Below are positions 32,380 to 43,434 of a stretch of DNA of 64,000 bases, in pieces (position 1 is the first letter of the stretch; the number at the start of each line of letters is the position of its first letter). A program made the translations under genes and the position numbers. The stretch comes from Sesamia nonagrioides (lineage: Eukaryota > Arthropoda > Insecta > Lepidoptera > Noctuidae). The notes under the pieces were generated by a model that worked only from the letters and a program-made list of their open reading frames with translations, was not told where the DNA came from and searched no databases. The stretch is from assembly GCA_017933935.1 (NCBI GenBank), contig JADWQK010001878.1, forward strand, positions 62,001 to 126,000, written 5' to 3'.

Positions 32380-33000
32380 GAGTAAGCAACTCCCATAGCC
32401 TGTCATTGATGCTTTGCCTTACGACACTTTGGACAAACTTGATAAAAAATTATAACCACAGCCAGTCGTTGCGGCAAGTCGCCACGCAATCGCATGCCTA
32501 ACTTACTCCAAATTCCAAGACAGACAGCTATCCATCATTGTGCCACTGTCCCTAATAAATGACAATAGCTATCACTACTTGGGTTGCGGTTTTCGATAAC
32601 GCTATTTACAAAACGGACGAGCGTTTTGTCAGCGTGACAAGTTTGGACGCGAGAAGAATTTATTCCGATGTTATCGGGTTCGTTTTAGTCCTGAATTTAA
32701 AGATGAAATAGTTGGTACATTTATTGGTATTTATTTGATTAATTAGGTAAGAAGACAGGACGAAATTCGGAACACCATTCTGCGTTCCAAAACAGGTAGG
32801 TATAATAGACATAGGTAAAAGGCTGCCAAGCTCTAGTGACATCAACCGCACTTATGACCGCTGTGTAGATTTTTTGCCTGAAGATGGACGGTGCCGCCGA
32901 GATCGGCCTAGAAAGCGAGTGGGGAGATTACTTGGATGCGTACTGCGAGTACGGGTTTCAGGTCGCGCTGGAAAGGAGGCCTTTGCCCAGATTTAGGACA
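32380..33000 (+). repeat. dispersed repeat Y, copy 2
   Basis: Partner of 18280-18920. Also related to the inverted copy at 43450-44060. Confidence 0.6.
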
Positions 33001-33199
33001 GGATTGGCTCAAAAAAAAAATAACTGGCCAAGTTCGAGTCGGTCTCTTGCACGAACGTTTCCGGTTCCATTATGTTGATGAGAGACGATTACTTTTGTTG
33101 CTATGACTGTTTGTCATCAGGCTATATCTCATGAAACGTGATAGGTAGACAGTTTTAATGTTTGTAGATGATGTATTTTTGTTGCCGCTATAAGAATAA

Positions 33200-33440
33200 C
33201 TATAATAAATAAAATATAGTTTAAAAACCTAAAAAAACATGCTTTTAAAAAATATCACACTAAAAAGTTAAAAATATTTTTTAAAAAAGTGTGAGGCGCT
33301 TTGTGCCATAATTTTTGTATATTAAGTGCCTCACGATTTAAAAAAAAATATTTTTAACTTTTTAGTGTGATATTTTTTAAAAGCATGTTTTTTAGTTTTT
33401 TAAACTATATTTATTTTCTACTTTTTAGTTAGATATTCTT
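33200..33440. mobile_element. palindromic MITE-like element, long arms, copy 2
   Basis: Arms of roughly 100 nt: the left holds ACATGCTTTTAAAAAATATC and GTGTGAGGCGC, the right the reverse complement. The loop is TTTGTGCCATAATTTTTGTA. Copy 1 (19060-19210) has only the inner part. Confidence 0.7.
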
Positions 33441-33922
33441 TAAAAAAAAAAACGAACGAACGAACGTATTGAAAACGGTGGGACATTTTACAGTAATGAG
33501 CAGCTCACTCGTAGTCCAAAGAGTTGGAGACGGACAAACAAGCAAACAAGCAAATAAGCAAACAAGCAAGCAAACATACAAGTGAAGCTAATAAAACAGC
33601 ATGTAAAATAGTTTTTTTCTTTCGATATTAATACGGAACTTTTCATGTGCAAGCCCGACCCTTACTTGGTTTTATTTCGTAAAGCGACTGTTGTTCTTTT
33701 TGATAATAGTCTATTCTTTACAGCAGGGCAGGCTCGTTACTTTGTGGAAATTATTTCATCACCACTGCTCTCAAAGCGGTAAAGGAAAGCATCTAAAGGA
33801 AGCCGGCATTTAGTTGCCTCACACTGGGCCTGCGTGATGGATAATAACCCACGCCCCCTCGAAGGGAGAGGCCTGATTACGATGATGAAAATCATGTGCT
33901 GAAGTTAGTGCGTCGATGTATG

Positions 33923-34381
33923 GCACTTCTGTATGGCAGTGAGGCGTGGCCTGTGCTTGAGCGACACAAGCAGGAGCTGCGTGTCACGGAGATGAATATG
34001 CTGCGGTGTATGTGTGGAGTTACGCGGAAAGACCGCATTAGAAACTCCCGCATCCGTGGCAGTCTCCGTGTCCGTGACATAGCAGACAAACTGCAAGAGA
34101 GTCGCCTGCGCTGGTACGGTCACGTCTTACGTAAACCGGCAGGTTACGTGGGTAACAAATGTCTTGCCATGGCGCCTCCCCCGGGCCGTCACAAGCGTGG
34201 TAGACCAAAGAAGTGCTGGCTTGACGTTGTAAGAGATGACATGCGTGCCAACAATCTCACACCACGGGATGCCAGTGATCGTGCGAAATGGAGGCCTATG
34301 AGTAGGAAAGCGGACCCCGGGCTCCAACGCGAAAGCCGCGGATGCGACCGGGATTATACGCTGAGATGATGATGATGATGA
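33923..34381 (+). mobile_element. RTE-clade LINE 3' end with 19-bp TSD
   Basis: Flanked by GTTAGTGCGTCGATGTATG and GTTAGTGCGTCGTTGTATG. The open frame (to 34369) encodes MALLYGSEAWPVLERHKQEL, GSLRVRDIADKLQESRLRWY, GRPKKCWLDVVRDDMRANN and ends RKADPGLQRESRGCDRDYTL. The 3' end is GGGATTATACGCTGAGATGA with a GAT-repeat tail. This C-terminus is characteristic of lepidopteran RTE/BovB-like elements. It lacks endonuclease and RT. Confidence 0.85.
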
Positions 34382-34399
34382 GTTAGTGCGTCGTTGTAT

Positions 34400-34660
34400 G
34401 TCACCCTATTCTTCTTCTTCTTCCAGTGCCTCTGCAATCCTGAAGGTTGGCCGTCAGCTTCTTGTACTTAGTCTTGTCAACCGCGAGTCGGAACAGTTTT
34501 TCGACGAAAGTAATGTCTAGTAATAGTCCACTCCCCCAATGTCACCCTATCATCATCAACCATTTATCGTCCCACTGCTGGGCACAGCTCTCCTCTAATA
34601 CAGAGAAGGATTGCGAGTAATCACCACGCTTGCTCAATGCGGGTTGGTGATTTCAGACTT
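34400..34660 (-). mobile_element. SINE/RTE-tail fragments
   Basis: TTCTTCTTCTTCCAGTGCC and TATCATCATCAACCATTTAT...CCCACTGCTGGGCAC look like reverse-complement tails of two RTE-mobilised retroposons. Missing from copy 1 because of the ~0.6-kb deletion there. Confidence 0.4.
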
Positions 34661-34667
34661 AAAGTCC

Positions 34668-34796
34668 AGCCCCTAATCGGCGAACACATTTTTGTCAAAT
34701 GATTGATCATTTGGACCGAACGGACCAATGGGTGGCCCAAATGATCCCAACTAGTCGCAATCATTTGACAAAAATGTGTTCGCCGATTAGGGGGCA
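34668..34796. repeat. long hairpin, copy 2, left arm shortened
   Basis: Same inverted repeat as 19897-20042 but the left arm lacks 12 nt (CGACTAGTTGGG) while the right arm keeps it. Confidence 0.85.
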
Positions 34797-34814
34797 GGAT
34801 TCCTTCACCTTTTA

Positions 34815-34975
34815 ATCAGTCATTGGTGTCCCAGATATACTTAAAAAGTAAATATAACTTAGAAAAGTTACATTGGTACTTGCCTGACTTGTAATCGAAC
34901 CTGCCCACTCATACTTGAGAGGCTGGTGCTTTAACCACTAAGCGACCTGTCTGTAATACGAGGAAAACTTGAAAC
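34815..34975 (-). mobile_element. tRNA-derived SINE, copy 2
   Basis: Partner of 20060-20235, with an A-box-like TCGCTTAGTGG and B-box-like GGTTCGATTA. Confidence 0.5.
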
Positions 34976-35775
34976 AAAAACCGAGGTCTCAAAGTTAATG
35001 TACCACGTCTGCTCTACATACAACAATATTGCGTACGGCGTGACGGGTCAGCCGGGAATTTAATATACTACGCGACGGGGGTTAGCTTTCCACTAACACT
35101 TTATTGCACCATGGTAGGGTTTGAGTACAGAATATTGTAGAAGGTTGGTTCCATAAAGAAAATCTGAAATCGACGCACAAACGAGTACCATGGATCCAGT
35201 ATATGATTCTGAACCCCACAGTGGTGGAACATTACGTCGGTTTTTTTCCTGATAAAAAAATGCAGTTTTTTTCACTTTAAACCTCATAAATGTTATACTT
35301 TTATAACCCAAAAAGATTTTAAAGGAAAAATTAATTATTTCGCTGATTACACAAAAAAGCGCAATGTGAACAAAACTCGAAAAATTATCCTATCAGCTGA
35401 TTTAATAGAGTTCACATCAGGGGTCAACGTCATATCCACAAACACGCGTGGCGGCACGCTTGCAACGTTCAAGGCCGAGCCGACACATTTTTTTAAACAC
35501 TGTGATTTCTGTAACCGCTCATTAACTATATAAATGACTATCATAATTTTATTAGTGGCATGCGATGTAGCCTTTTCGCGAAGTTTGCGTTACGATGTCA
35601 GATACATCCTATACAATCGATCTGTTTAGCCTTCTTCTCTGCTCTAACTAAACCCCAAGTGGCATTTTGGCAGCATAAGTGCGCCGTAACCTTGACAGCC
35701 TTCGTAAGGTAGCGGTAGCGAACGCGGTCGCTGCGCAAAGAGACGCGGGTTCGATCTCCGCACAGTGTAAATATA

Positions 35776-38031
35776 GGGGAAACGGTACAGTTATTAGCCC
35801 CTATACAGTTATCAGCCATTTCAAATTTGATAGCCAAAAATAAGCAAAAACCTACCAAAATAGTAAGTATATTTAACATTGCATTAATGACAACACTTTC
35901 ATCCTCCGTCAAACAGTTGCAACAAAATTCCGCTAGGTTGACAGTTACCTTTTCGTTGTGTGAAATTTTGGCGGAGGTAAAATGTAAGTACTAATCTTTA
36001 AGAAAATGCTAAGGCTGCTACTTTTTTTTGATGCAATATTTCATGGAGTGTAAGTACTAGTGCCATTATTTAAATTGTATAAAAATATGTCTTGTTATGT
36101 GTTATAAACGGGTTTAGGGTGTAAAATAACGTTTTTTCCTCATAACCTCAAAATTTTGTAGTGGCCAATAGCTGTCATTATTATTTGAATACCTTATAGT
36201 TATTGGCCTCCTATGCCAGTTACTATATTTCAAATAATATAATTATTTAGCATTTTTAATGAATAAATCATCTTATTTCGTAACGATAAGTGTCATATAT
36301 AATTACTAGAATTTTCTGAATATAAGGAATAGTTAATAGCCTAGGCCAATAACTGTGTAATTCGAAAAACCAACTTATAGAAAAAGCAGGCCAATAACTA
36401 TAGTATTTTTTTGGTTACTTAGAATAAATTATTTTCATTTTTATATCAGGTTCATGAGCAGAAAATAATGCCGAAGATACCCCAATATACGAAAGAGGCC
36501 CTTGACGAGGCTTTAGAAAAAGTGAACACAAAAACCATGTCTTTAAGAGCAGTAGCAAAAAATATAATATACCTAGAGGTACCTTACAGTTTAAACTAAA
36601 AAATCCTGCTTCGAAATTTCAATTCGGGCCAACACCTTATTTAACATATGAAGAAGAAAATATTATCGCAGAGTGGTTGATTAAAATGTCCCGTAAAGGC
36701 TTTCCTAGAAAGTCAGATGATGTTCTCGACACAGTTCAAAAATTTTTAACTGATAATCCACGCGATACCCCTTTTGTCAATAATCGGCCTGGTCCAGGAT
36801 GGCTTAAAGCTTTTTTAAAACGTCACCCTAGTTTAGTTAAAAGAACCAGCGAGGGAGTAACTAAAGCCAGTGCCTGCGTGTCTGAAACCGACATAAAGAA
36901 ATGGTTTCTTGAAATAAGAAACTATTTGAAAATTGAAAACCTGTTAGAGGCAATTCAGGATCCAAAGCGTGTGTTCAATGCTGACGAGACAGGATTTCAG
37001 CTCTGTCCTTCTACTGGTCGCGTACTTGCCGCTAAAGGAGACAAAAATGTTTATTCCGTGGAACTAGGAAACTCCAAAGAAAACGTTACGGTACTATTTA
37101 CCTTTTCCGCTGACGGCAAAACTTGTCCTCCTTTAATAGTTTTTCCTTACAAACGACTGCCTGAAAAAATTGCGACATCAGTGCCACCTAAATGGGGTAT
37201 CGGACGCAGTGATTCGGGGTGGATGACGGCAGATGTTTTCAATCAGTTTATCACCGAAATATTTGCTCCATACCTTACTGAAAACAACATCAAAAGACCA
37301 GTAATTCTATTTATAGATGGTCACAAAAGCCATATCACTTTGCAGCTAAGTTTGACTTGTAAAGAGTTAGGAGTTGAACTAATTGCTCTTTACCCTAATA
37401 CAACCCGCATCACTCAGCCAGCCGATGTTTCCGTTTTTGGACCCATTAAAAAAAGATACCGAAGCGCAGTTCGAAAATTTCAATCAGAAAACATTGGAGA
37501 GGTGGTAACAAAATTAAACATCGCTACTATCCTAAAACCTGTTATTGATGAGTTGAAACCTGAAACTATTATGAATGGTTTTCGGGCATGTGGCCTGTGT
37601 TCCTTTAATAAGAATGCTTTAGATTACTCGAAATGTTTAAGTACATCAAAAAATATAGAAGAGTACATTTATAACAACAAGCTCATGTCTCTAAAAGAAT
37701 TTGAAAACATTGTAGGAGCCGAAATGATAGATAAGCTAAAACCACTAAAATCTCGAGGTATCAGTATGAATGAGACATCTCCTACATTGTTTAAACTTTT
37801 GTCCTTCTTTCAAAGTGATCGCCCGCAGAAGGAATCAACCGATATTGAAATACAATATGCTAATAATACAGCAACAAATGTAAATCTAACTAATGAAAAT
37901 AATGTAACCACACTAAAAATTACTATGACACCTACCAAAGATCCTTCAAATTTGTATCAGCCTTCGACTTCTGCTACTGTAACCACTTTTCCAGAAACTA
38001 CTCATCTTAATAACTCAATAAATGACTATTA
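35776..38031 (+). mobile_element. pogo/Tigger-type DNA transposon, 3' terminus missing
   Basis: Inserted at TA in SINE S2. The empty site GTGTAAATATTTGTATGC is preserved in copy 1 at about 23973. The left end reads AGGGGAAACGGTACAGTTAT. No matching TIR is found on the right. The transposase frame runs straight into the flank, yet the flank resumes at TA without loss (one extra T). Confidence 0.8.
35786..36400. repeat. subterminal motif cluster of the pogo element
   Basis: Variants of AGTTATTGGCC occur about eight times in both orientations: CAGTTATTAGCC (35788), CAGTTATCAGCC (35806), GGCCAATAGCTGT (36163), AGTTATTGGCC (36199), GGCCAATAACTGTG (36343) and GGCCAATAACTATAG (36384). Such clusters usually bind the transposase. 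Confidence 0.6.
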
Positions 38032-38053
38032 TATTTTGTATACATTAATATGA
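36468..38053 (+). pseudogene. pogo/Tigger transposase (DDE_1), nearly intact
   Basis: An N-terminal psq-type helix-turn-helix starts at the ATG at 36468 (MPKIPQYTKEALDEALEKV...MSLRAVAKN). A frameshift near 36560-36570 moves the remainder (IPRGTLQFKLKNP...) into the frame of the long ORF, whose first ATG is 36677 (458 codons). That ORF has a CENP-B-like second DNA-binding part (WLIKMSRKGFPRKSDDV to RHPSLVKRTSEG) and the DDE_1 core: D103 in NADETGF, D214 in LFIDGHKSH and D250 in TQPADVSVF, giving DD35D spacing. The tail after residue ~380 is Asn/Thr/Ser-rich. The stop lies in host flank, so the natural C-terminus is missing. Only the HTH frameshift and lost 3' TIR prevent activity. Domestication is unlikely. 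Confidence 0.85.
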
Positions 38054-38329
38054 ATATTTGCCCTGGTCTGGTCGTGCCTCGGAAAGCACGTTAAGCCTTT
38101 AGTCCAGGTTGCCATACAAACATCTGATGGCAGTCTTTACAGATTGTTGGAGCCCTCAAAAGTCCAACTAATGGTCCAACTGCAATGCCTTCGGGTTGTG
38201 GAGGTCAGATGGCAGTCGCTTCACAGAAAATATCGAAGTTTAGTCAAAATCAGCAGTTAGACTGGTAAAGCGGACCCCAGAGCTGAAAAAGCTTCGGGTG
38301 TGACTGGGATTAACGCTGAGATGATAATG

Positions 38330-38545
38330 TGCGCCGTGGTGACACCAGGTATCCGGCTCCCTATTTATGTGACACAAATGCTTCTTAGAGCAGTCATGCC
38401 TCGAGAGCACATTTGTCACCCGAAACGTCAGGGAGACGCGCCTTCTCCCGAACCAGTTCGCCGAAACCAGCTGGATCGCCTCGGTAGAGACACGGCGGTA
38501 GGGCGTGAGAGCTTCTTCTGCTATTCCCCCACCAGCACCTCGCGA
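38330..38545 (-). mobile_element. R1 LINE ORF2 fragment
   Basis: The minus-strand frame encodes EAIQLVSANWFGRRRVSLTF, RVTNVLSRHDCSKKHLCHIN and REPDTWCHHGAH, a diverged version of 48950-49150. Frame decayed. Confidence 0.65.
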
Positions 38546-38559
38546 ACCAGTTACTGATT

Positions 38560-38875
38560 TCTTCACCGAGGTTTTATAATGCTTGTATTTTAACCTTATT
38601 GACGTGACATTTAATTATATTTGACCTTTAATTAATTTAACTTTGACATTAATTGCGTTTTGAGCTTATTGTGACCGAATCTATTTTTTTTTGTATTTAA
38701 TTGTTATGTTTTTTATCTGATTAATGATTATTATTCTTCTCTGTAGCTTCATATTGACATAATTTAAATTTTGCATGTCCCATCTTGGACAGAATGTATG
38801 GCTCCACTTTAATTTCTGGCAACCATATTTGTATACCTGCATTCTGGCATATAAATTATTTGATTTGATTTGCGT
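38560..38875 (+). mobile_element. Jockey-type LINE 3' UTR
   Basis: AT-rich with many TTGAC motifs and TCTGGCATATAAATTATTTG, ending TGATTTGATTTG. Non-coding. Confidence 0.45.
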
Positions 38876-39044
38876 TGGTAATTCACCTCCCGGCCGCGCT
38901 TGCTCATGCCACCCTTACAACGATGCTTGTATAATTTCATAAGCCTAGGTCAGTTCTGTACACGAAACGATAACACATGCATACAGTTTCACGTACAGCG
39001 CGTGGAAGCACATATTTTTTTAAGGACCTTCTGGACTTCTTTTT
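38876..39044. other. short unassigned stretch
   Basis: No repeat or ORF recognised. Confidence 0.4.
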
Positions 39045-39436
39045 TAGTAATTATAAACTAGTGCTTGACCGCAATCCCGCCTGATGGTAAGCAGTGATGC
39101 GATCGTTGATGGTAAAGCGCGCTAGTTTATTAAGCGAAAAAACAGTGAATAGGAAGGCAGACGCTAGTTGAAGAGGTGATGCAATGTTAAACCCAACAAC
39201 CTACGATGCTGCGCCAGAGGGAGATTGGAGATTGGAATCTGAAGACCCTCCAGGATGAAACCCCGACAAAAGAACATTTGGTGCATCGTACCCGGCACAC
39301 ATCGCAACACAACTGCTCAGACCTGTCCTCCATACGGCCTCACCAGACATCATGCCGGAACACGACGAATTGCTTGGCGGCAAGACTTTATCTGGTGTGT
39401 GGTAGCTTCTGCCGGCAAACAATCTTATGGCCTACA
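39045..39436 (-). mobile_element. composite SINE-like repeat, copy b
   Basis: Head at 39185-39436 (plus strand CTGCGCCAGAGGGAGATTGG, CAGACATCATGCCGGAACAC, CTTCTGCCGGC) and LINE-derived tail at 39048-39145 (CAATCCCGCCTGATGGTAAG, TGATGGTAAAGCGCGCTAGT). On the minus strand the order is head then tail. Confidence 0.75.
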
Positions 39437-39776
39437 ACCGAAAAAAAAAACTCTAGAGGACTCTTGACTCTGGAGACTGTTTTGTTTTGACCTTCTGGAG
39501 ATAATGCTCCGTGCTTAAAGTCACGAGATCGTAGGCGATGTAAACGTATTTGGATTTTATTTGAAGGTGAAAGAAAGCCTGTGCTATTAAAATAGCACCA
39601 TATTGTATTTGAAAAACTATGAGTAAGGTAAATTTAATGTTCTATGGAGCATTTGGATTTCATTGGCATCAGCTGCTCGACTATCTATCAGAAGACAGAA
39701 CACCTACTGGCATAATAAATATATTGTGTAACTAAAAACAATAACACTTACATTGAAACATTAGCATTAAAAAATT
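39437..39776. other. unassigned spacer
   Basis: AT-rich. Contains a small palindrome GTGCTATTAAAATAGCAC near 39580. No gene seen. Confidence 0.4.
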
Positions 39777-40117
39777 TTCTCGGTGGTAAGCCATAACATC
39801 GGCTGCCGGCAGAAGTTCCCACCCACAAGACAAAGTCTTGCCGCCAAGCGATTCGTCGTGTTCCGGCATGATGTCTGGTGAAGCCATACGAAGGACGGGT
39901 CTGAGCAGTTGTGTTGCGTTGTGTGGCGGGTACGATGCGCCAAATGTTGTTGTGTCGGGAGTTTGGTCGTGGAGAGTCTCCAGATCAATCTCCCTCTAGC
40001 GCAGCTTCATTTGGTCGTGTTGGTCTTGGGTTTAACATTGCATCACCTCGCTCAACTGCCGTCATCCTTCCTATTCCTTAGTTTTTTAAGTGAATAGGCT
40101 TAATAAACTAGTGGGTA
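39777..40117 (+). mobile_element. composite SINE-like repeat, copy c
   Basis: Starts CTCGGTGGTAAGCC, includes TTCCGGCATGATGTCTGGTG and GATCAATCTCCCTCTAGCGC, then the LINE-tail start GTGAATAGGCTTAATAAACT, where it is cut before CGCGCTTTACC. Confidence 0.75.
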
Positions 40118-40253
40118 GGATTAATGTTCTTAAGAATTTTTCTTAATCTGACTGCATTTCTTAGTTAAAACAAAGTAACATATGTGTGACTGTTGATGTG
40201 TGTGTGCGATGTGAGGATGTGTGTTTGTCTAGTGTGAATGAGTGTGAGAGTTT

Positions 40254-40670
40254 TTTTTTTAATTATTATAAACTAGTGCTTAACTGCAATCCCGCCTGAT
40301 GGTAAGCAGTGATGCAATCGTTGATGGTATAGCGCGCTAGTTTATTAAGTCCATTCACTCAAAAGAACCTTAGTGAATAGGAAGGAAGACGGCAGTTGGG
40401 CGAGGTGGTGCAATGTTAGACCCAACAATACAACCAACGAGGCTGCGCCAGAGGGAGATTGATATGGAGACCCTCCACTACCAAACTCCCAGTACCACAA
40501 AATTTGACCCGGCATCGTACCCGGCACACATCGCAACACAACTGCTCAGACCCGTCCTCCATAAGGCTTCACCAGACATCATGCCGGAACACGACGAATC
40601 GCTTGGCGGCAAGACTTTGTCTGGTGGGTGGTAACTTCTGCCGGCAGCCGATGTTATGGCCTACCACCGA
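40254..40670 (-). mobile_element. composite SINE-like repeat, copy d
   Basis: Head at 40380-40670 and LINE-derived tail at 40258-40355. A 73-codon frame on the plus strand (40413-40634) ends in ...EHDESLGGKTLSGGW and is matched, in the same relation to the repeat, by a 73-codon frame at 48225-48446 (minus). Confidence 0.75.
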
Positions 40671-40672
40671 GA

Positions 40673-41540
40673 AATGTGGCAAGTTTTGCGTTCCTCATTC
40701 CATAACAGTAAATTTATCAAGACTGAAAACTTGTAGCAACTATTCACAAATAAAATAATCCTGCAGAAAATCTCTTTCCGCTACTAAAATACACGCTACT
40801 TTCGAAACAATAAATTGCCTATTGTCCCCTAATATGAGATCAGGCCGGCGTTCGAGTAGTGTCGCCAGCGTTCTCGAAAAAATGGGATAAAGATACTTGA
40901 TTTTGCAAATACAGGTAGTACAGTACATGGATATATGGAAAGCGCTATAAAAATACATGTCCTTCCAGGGGATAATTGTTCGTACGTCATATTCCTACGG
41001 ATTTTTATTTCTTGGTTCAACAATGTAAAATGCAATAAAATAAGTTTATTGGTGTTAACCATGGGACAAAGATAAAATACGCATAATTAACAGCAAGGAC
41101 AATGACCACAACAGGATCTACCTAGTTTAGGGGTAATTTTTTATAGATTTCATCTCATTCTCATTCAGGCATTCATCTCTCACACACTATTTCTTCGTAT
41201 AATAGGCATGATGACTAAAAAAGTAATTGGTCCGTCTTTTAGATTAGCCAAAAATATTGGACAGGTAGGTATTCTTTCTTTTCTCCCAGAAACAAATAAC
41301 AACGAAGACACGGTACGTCAAAATTTTGTGTGACGTCACTTCTGGGTACAAATTTTACTCAAACGTGACGCCATAAGCTCCCGCTCCTGAACTTTAATGC
41401 GTTATATCTCATTCAATTCTTATTATTTTCTTAAAACAAAAAATAAGTGTCCATTATTTTATGCTTATCTAAAAGTCGGACTAAATAGAATCACTATTTT
41501 TTAACCTTGTCATCATGCCTATTGTCCTCTTTAGTGACAG
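40673..41540. other. unassigned region
   Basis: Small minus-strand ORFs at 40740-41062 carry no recognisable motif. AT-rich remainder. Confidence 0.4.
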
Positions 41541-42013
41541 CTATAAGGTGCGGCGGTACTTACCTACACCAGGACAGTTTCTACTGTTATACAAAGTACA
41601 GGTCCGTTCGTATGTGGAGTACTACAGCCACATTTGGGCAACACATTTGCGGCCACATTTACTGCTAAATGCCACCTGGCTACTTTGGCTTCAAAGGAGA
41701 GGCGTGCGAAGAGGCTAATTGGCGATCCAGAGTTAACTCAAAACGGTCTCCAAAGCCTGTAGTAGCCAGCCTGTCGGTGTTCTATAGGATGCATTTTGGA
41801 AGCGAAGCGTATCGCCTCTCCTTTTATACCGCGTACCTACATCGAGGGACTGGAACAATTTGTGGCGGTGTTTCCGTCGGATTACAATTTAAGTGTCTTC
41901 AAGGGTAGAGTGAATAGGTTCTTAATGAACTAGTGCGCTTTACCATCAACGATTGCATCACTGGTTACCATCAGGCGAGATTGCGGTCAAGCGCTAGTTT
42001 ATAATTTATAAAT
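41541..42013 (+). mobile_element. CR1/Jockey-type LINE 3' end, decayed
   Basis: Collinear with the C-terminus encoded at 21696-22300 (minus): TATAAGGTGCGGCGGTACTT, GTCGGTGTTCTATAGGATGC, GGGACTGGAACAATTTG, AGTGTCTTCAAGG, then the UTR GCGCTTTACCATCAACGATT. Several frameshifts and an internal deletion. Confidence 0.75.
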
Positions 42014-43430
42014 AATATGTATGTATTATAAACGTGTGAAATTTTTATTTTCACCGGGCTGCGCCTACGAATGTCTCTCGCCGCCGCCGGTGCTGAGTCT
42101 TTACACCGCCATCGCTCGTTCATCCGCGCCAGGCGTTAGCCTCTCTGACGGAGCAAATCTGTCTAAATTCGCTTTTGTTTCTCGTGAAAAATGCCTAAAT
42201 TCTAAGTGTTTATCTAATTCTTCCTTCTGTATCTTTCTCTTCTTATGCTTCGAACTGTTATGTACATAACTTGCTTATTAAATACATATTTATCTTCACT
42301 TGGAAAAATGCCTGCCATTTCTTCACACCCACATACTAATAAACATATCATTAATATTATATCATTTAAAGGCATGAAGAACAAGGCGTAAAGTTCACTC
42401 AACCTCCATAGAAAAGGGATGATCCTCCGACCTCTGAGATGTATGTCGTGTCTATCGGGCTTGCTGAATGGTTGAAACATGCTAAGAAGTTGTATACCTA
42501 TATGGTAGTTGCACGGTAAACTCTGCTTGCGAGATGTAGAATCAGTCATGTCAGTATAAAGCGTTCTTTGTAGATACAGCTACCTTTCATTAACAATTCT
42601 CAAGCTCCGGACCTATGGAATGTGTACGAAGGGTCAAATCAACCAATTGCGAGATAACTACAGTGCTGGATTTCAACAGTAGTCAGTAGATGCAATGACA
42701 CAAAAACTAAAGAAGTTCTGTCCCTAGGTATACCAAAATTAAAATATTCTATTTTTAGTATTCGTTGAAAATTTCAACTTTCTATCGGTTCATGAGATAC
42801 AGACAATCAGACGAACGGACAGTGGAGCCTCAGTTTGTAACCCAGAGGTTACCGGACCCTCTAAAATCAATAACGAAAATTCAGTGAGACATTCCCGCAT
42901 CAGTCATAATCATGGCATCACTACAGTGATCGCTCACATCTGTGGAACGGCTCGGAAATAAGCTATTCGGTAGCGGGGACCTGCAGGAAATTGTGTGCTT
43001 ACAGGGCTGCACCCCGCAATCGGGGCCCCGGGACCGGTCTAACGGCGGCCCGTATTGATGAACCAGATTTACTCTATAACTTAAAAGACAGTGAAATGTG
43101 TAAATCATAAAAAATTAAACACTTGTTTAACATGTGTGTTCAGGTACGATAGTGTCTGTCTTACGTCCTTTTTGTTACGTACTTTTCCTTTAAACAATGT
43201 CAGGTTTAAAATAGTCTAAACAACTGTATCTTGTATGTATTTGTATCTTGTGAGTTACAGATTAGAATGAAAAAAGCATGAGTTTGTATGTACGGGGTAA
43301 TTTCAAAACAACGAATCTGATCCCAAAAATTCATTCGCTTATGGGAAACTTTAGTAATATACCTAAAACGAAATTCTCATAATTTTATAAACGTACACAG
43401 TTTCAGCTTTTTCTTTCCGAATGGGAAATC
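42014..43430. other. mostly unassigned; short repeat scraps
   Basis: GACAATCAGACGAACGGACA and CCGGACCCTC near 42790-42870 recall the GAGTCGGAC-type repeat. 42880-43110 is a GC-richer minus-strand retroposon fragment (CCTGCAGGAAATTGTGTGC). I see no gene in the rest. Confidence 0.4.
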
Positions 43431-43434
43431 ATCA

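Larger units (their letters stand above)
24615..38110 (+). repeat. large tandem duplication, copy 2
   Basis: Collinear with 12305-24060. Copy-2-specific insertions: a LINE at 24993-25900, a LINE 3' end at 26216-26886, an RTE fragment at 30208-30562 and a pogo element at 35776-38031. About 1.5 kb (28662-30190 versus 14682-16211) is identical as far as I can read, while flanks differ by roughly 2-10 percent. Confidence 0.85.
35685..38328 (+). mobile_element. tRNA-derived SINE, copy S2, split by a pogo element
   Basis: Head at 35685-35773 (GGTAGCGGTAGCGAACGCGG, B box CGCGGGTTCGATCTCCGC) and body/tail at 38034-38328 (CCCTGGTCTGGTCGTGCCTC, TGTTGGAGCCCTCAAAAGTC, AAAGCGGACCCCAGAGCTG, GGGATTAACGCTGAGATGAT). 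Its last ~65 bp match the RTE LINE terminus at 34311-34372. Confidence 0.8.

Noticed and set aside
36677..38053. Domesticated pogo-derived host gene
   Set aside because: It sits in a young insertion with an empty site in the duplication partner, and its stop codon lies in flanking SINE sequence.
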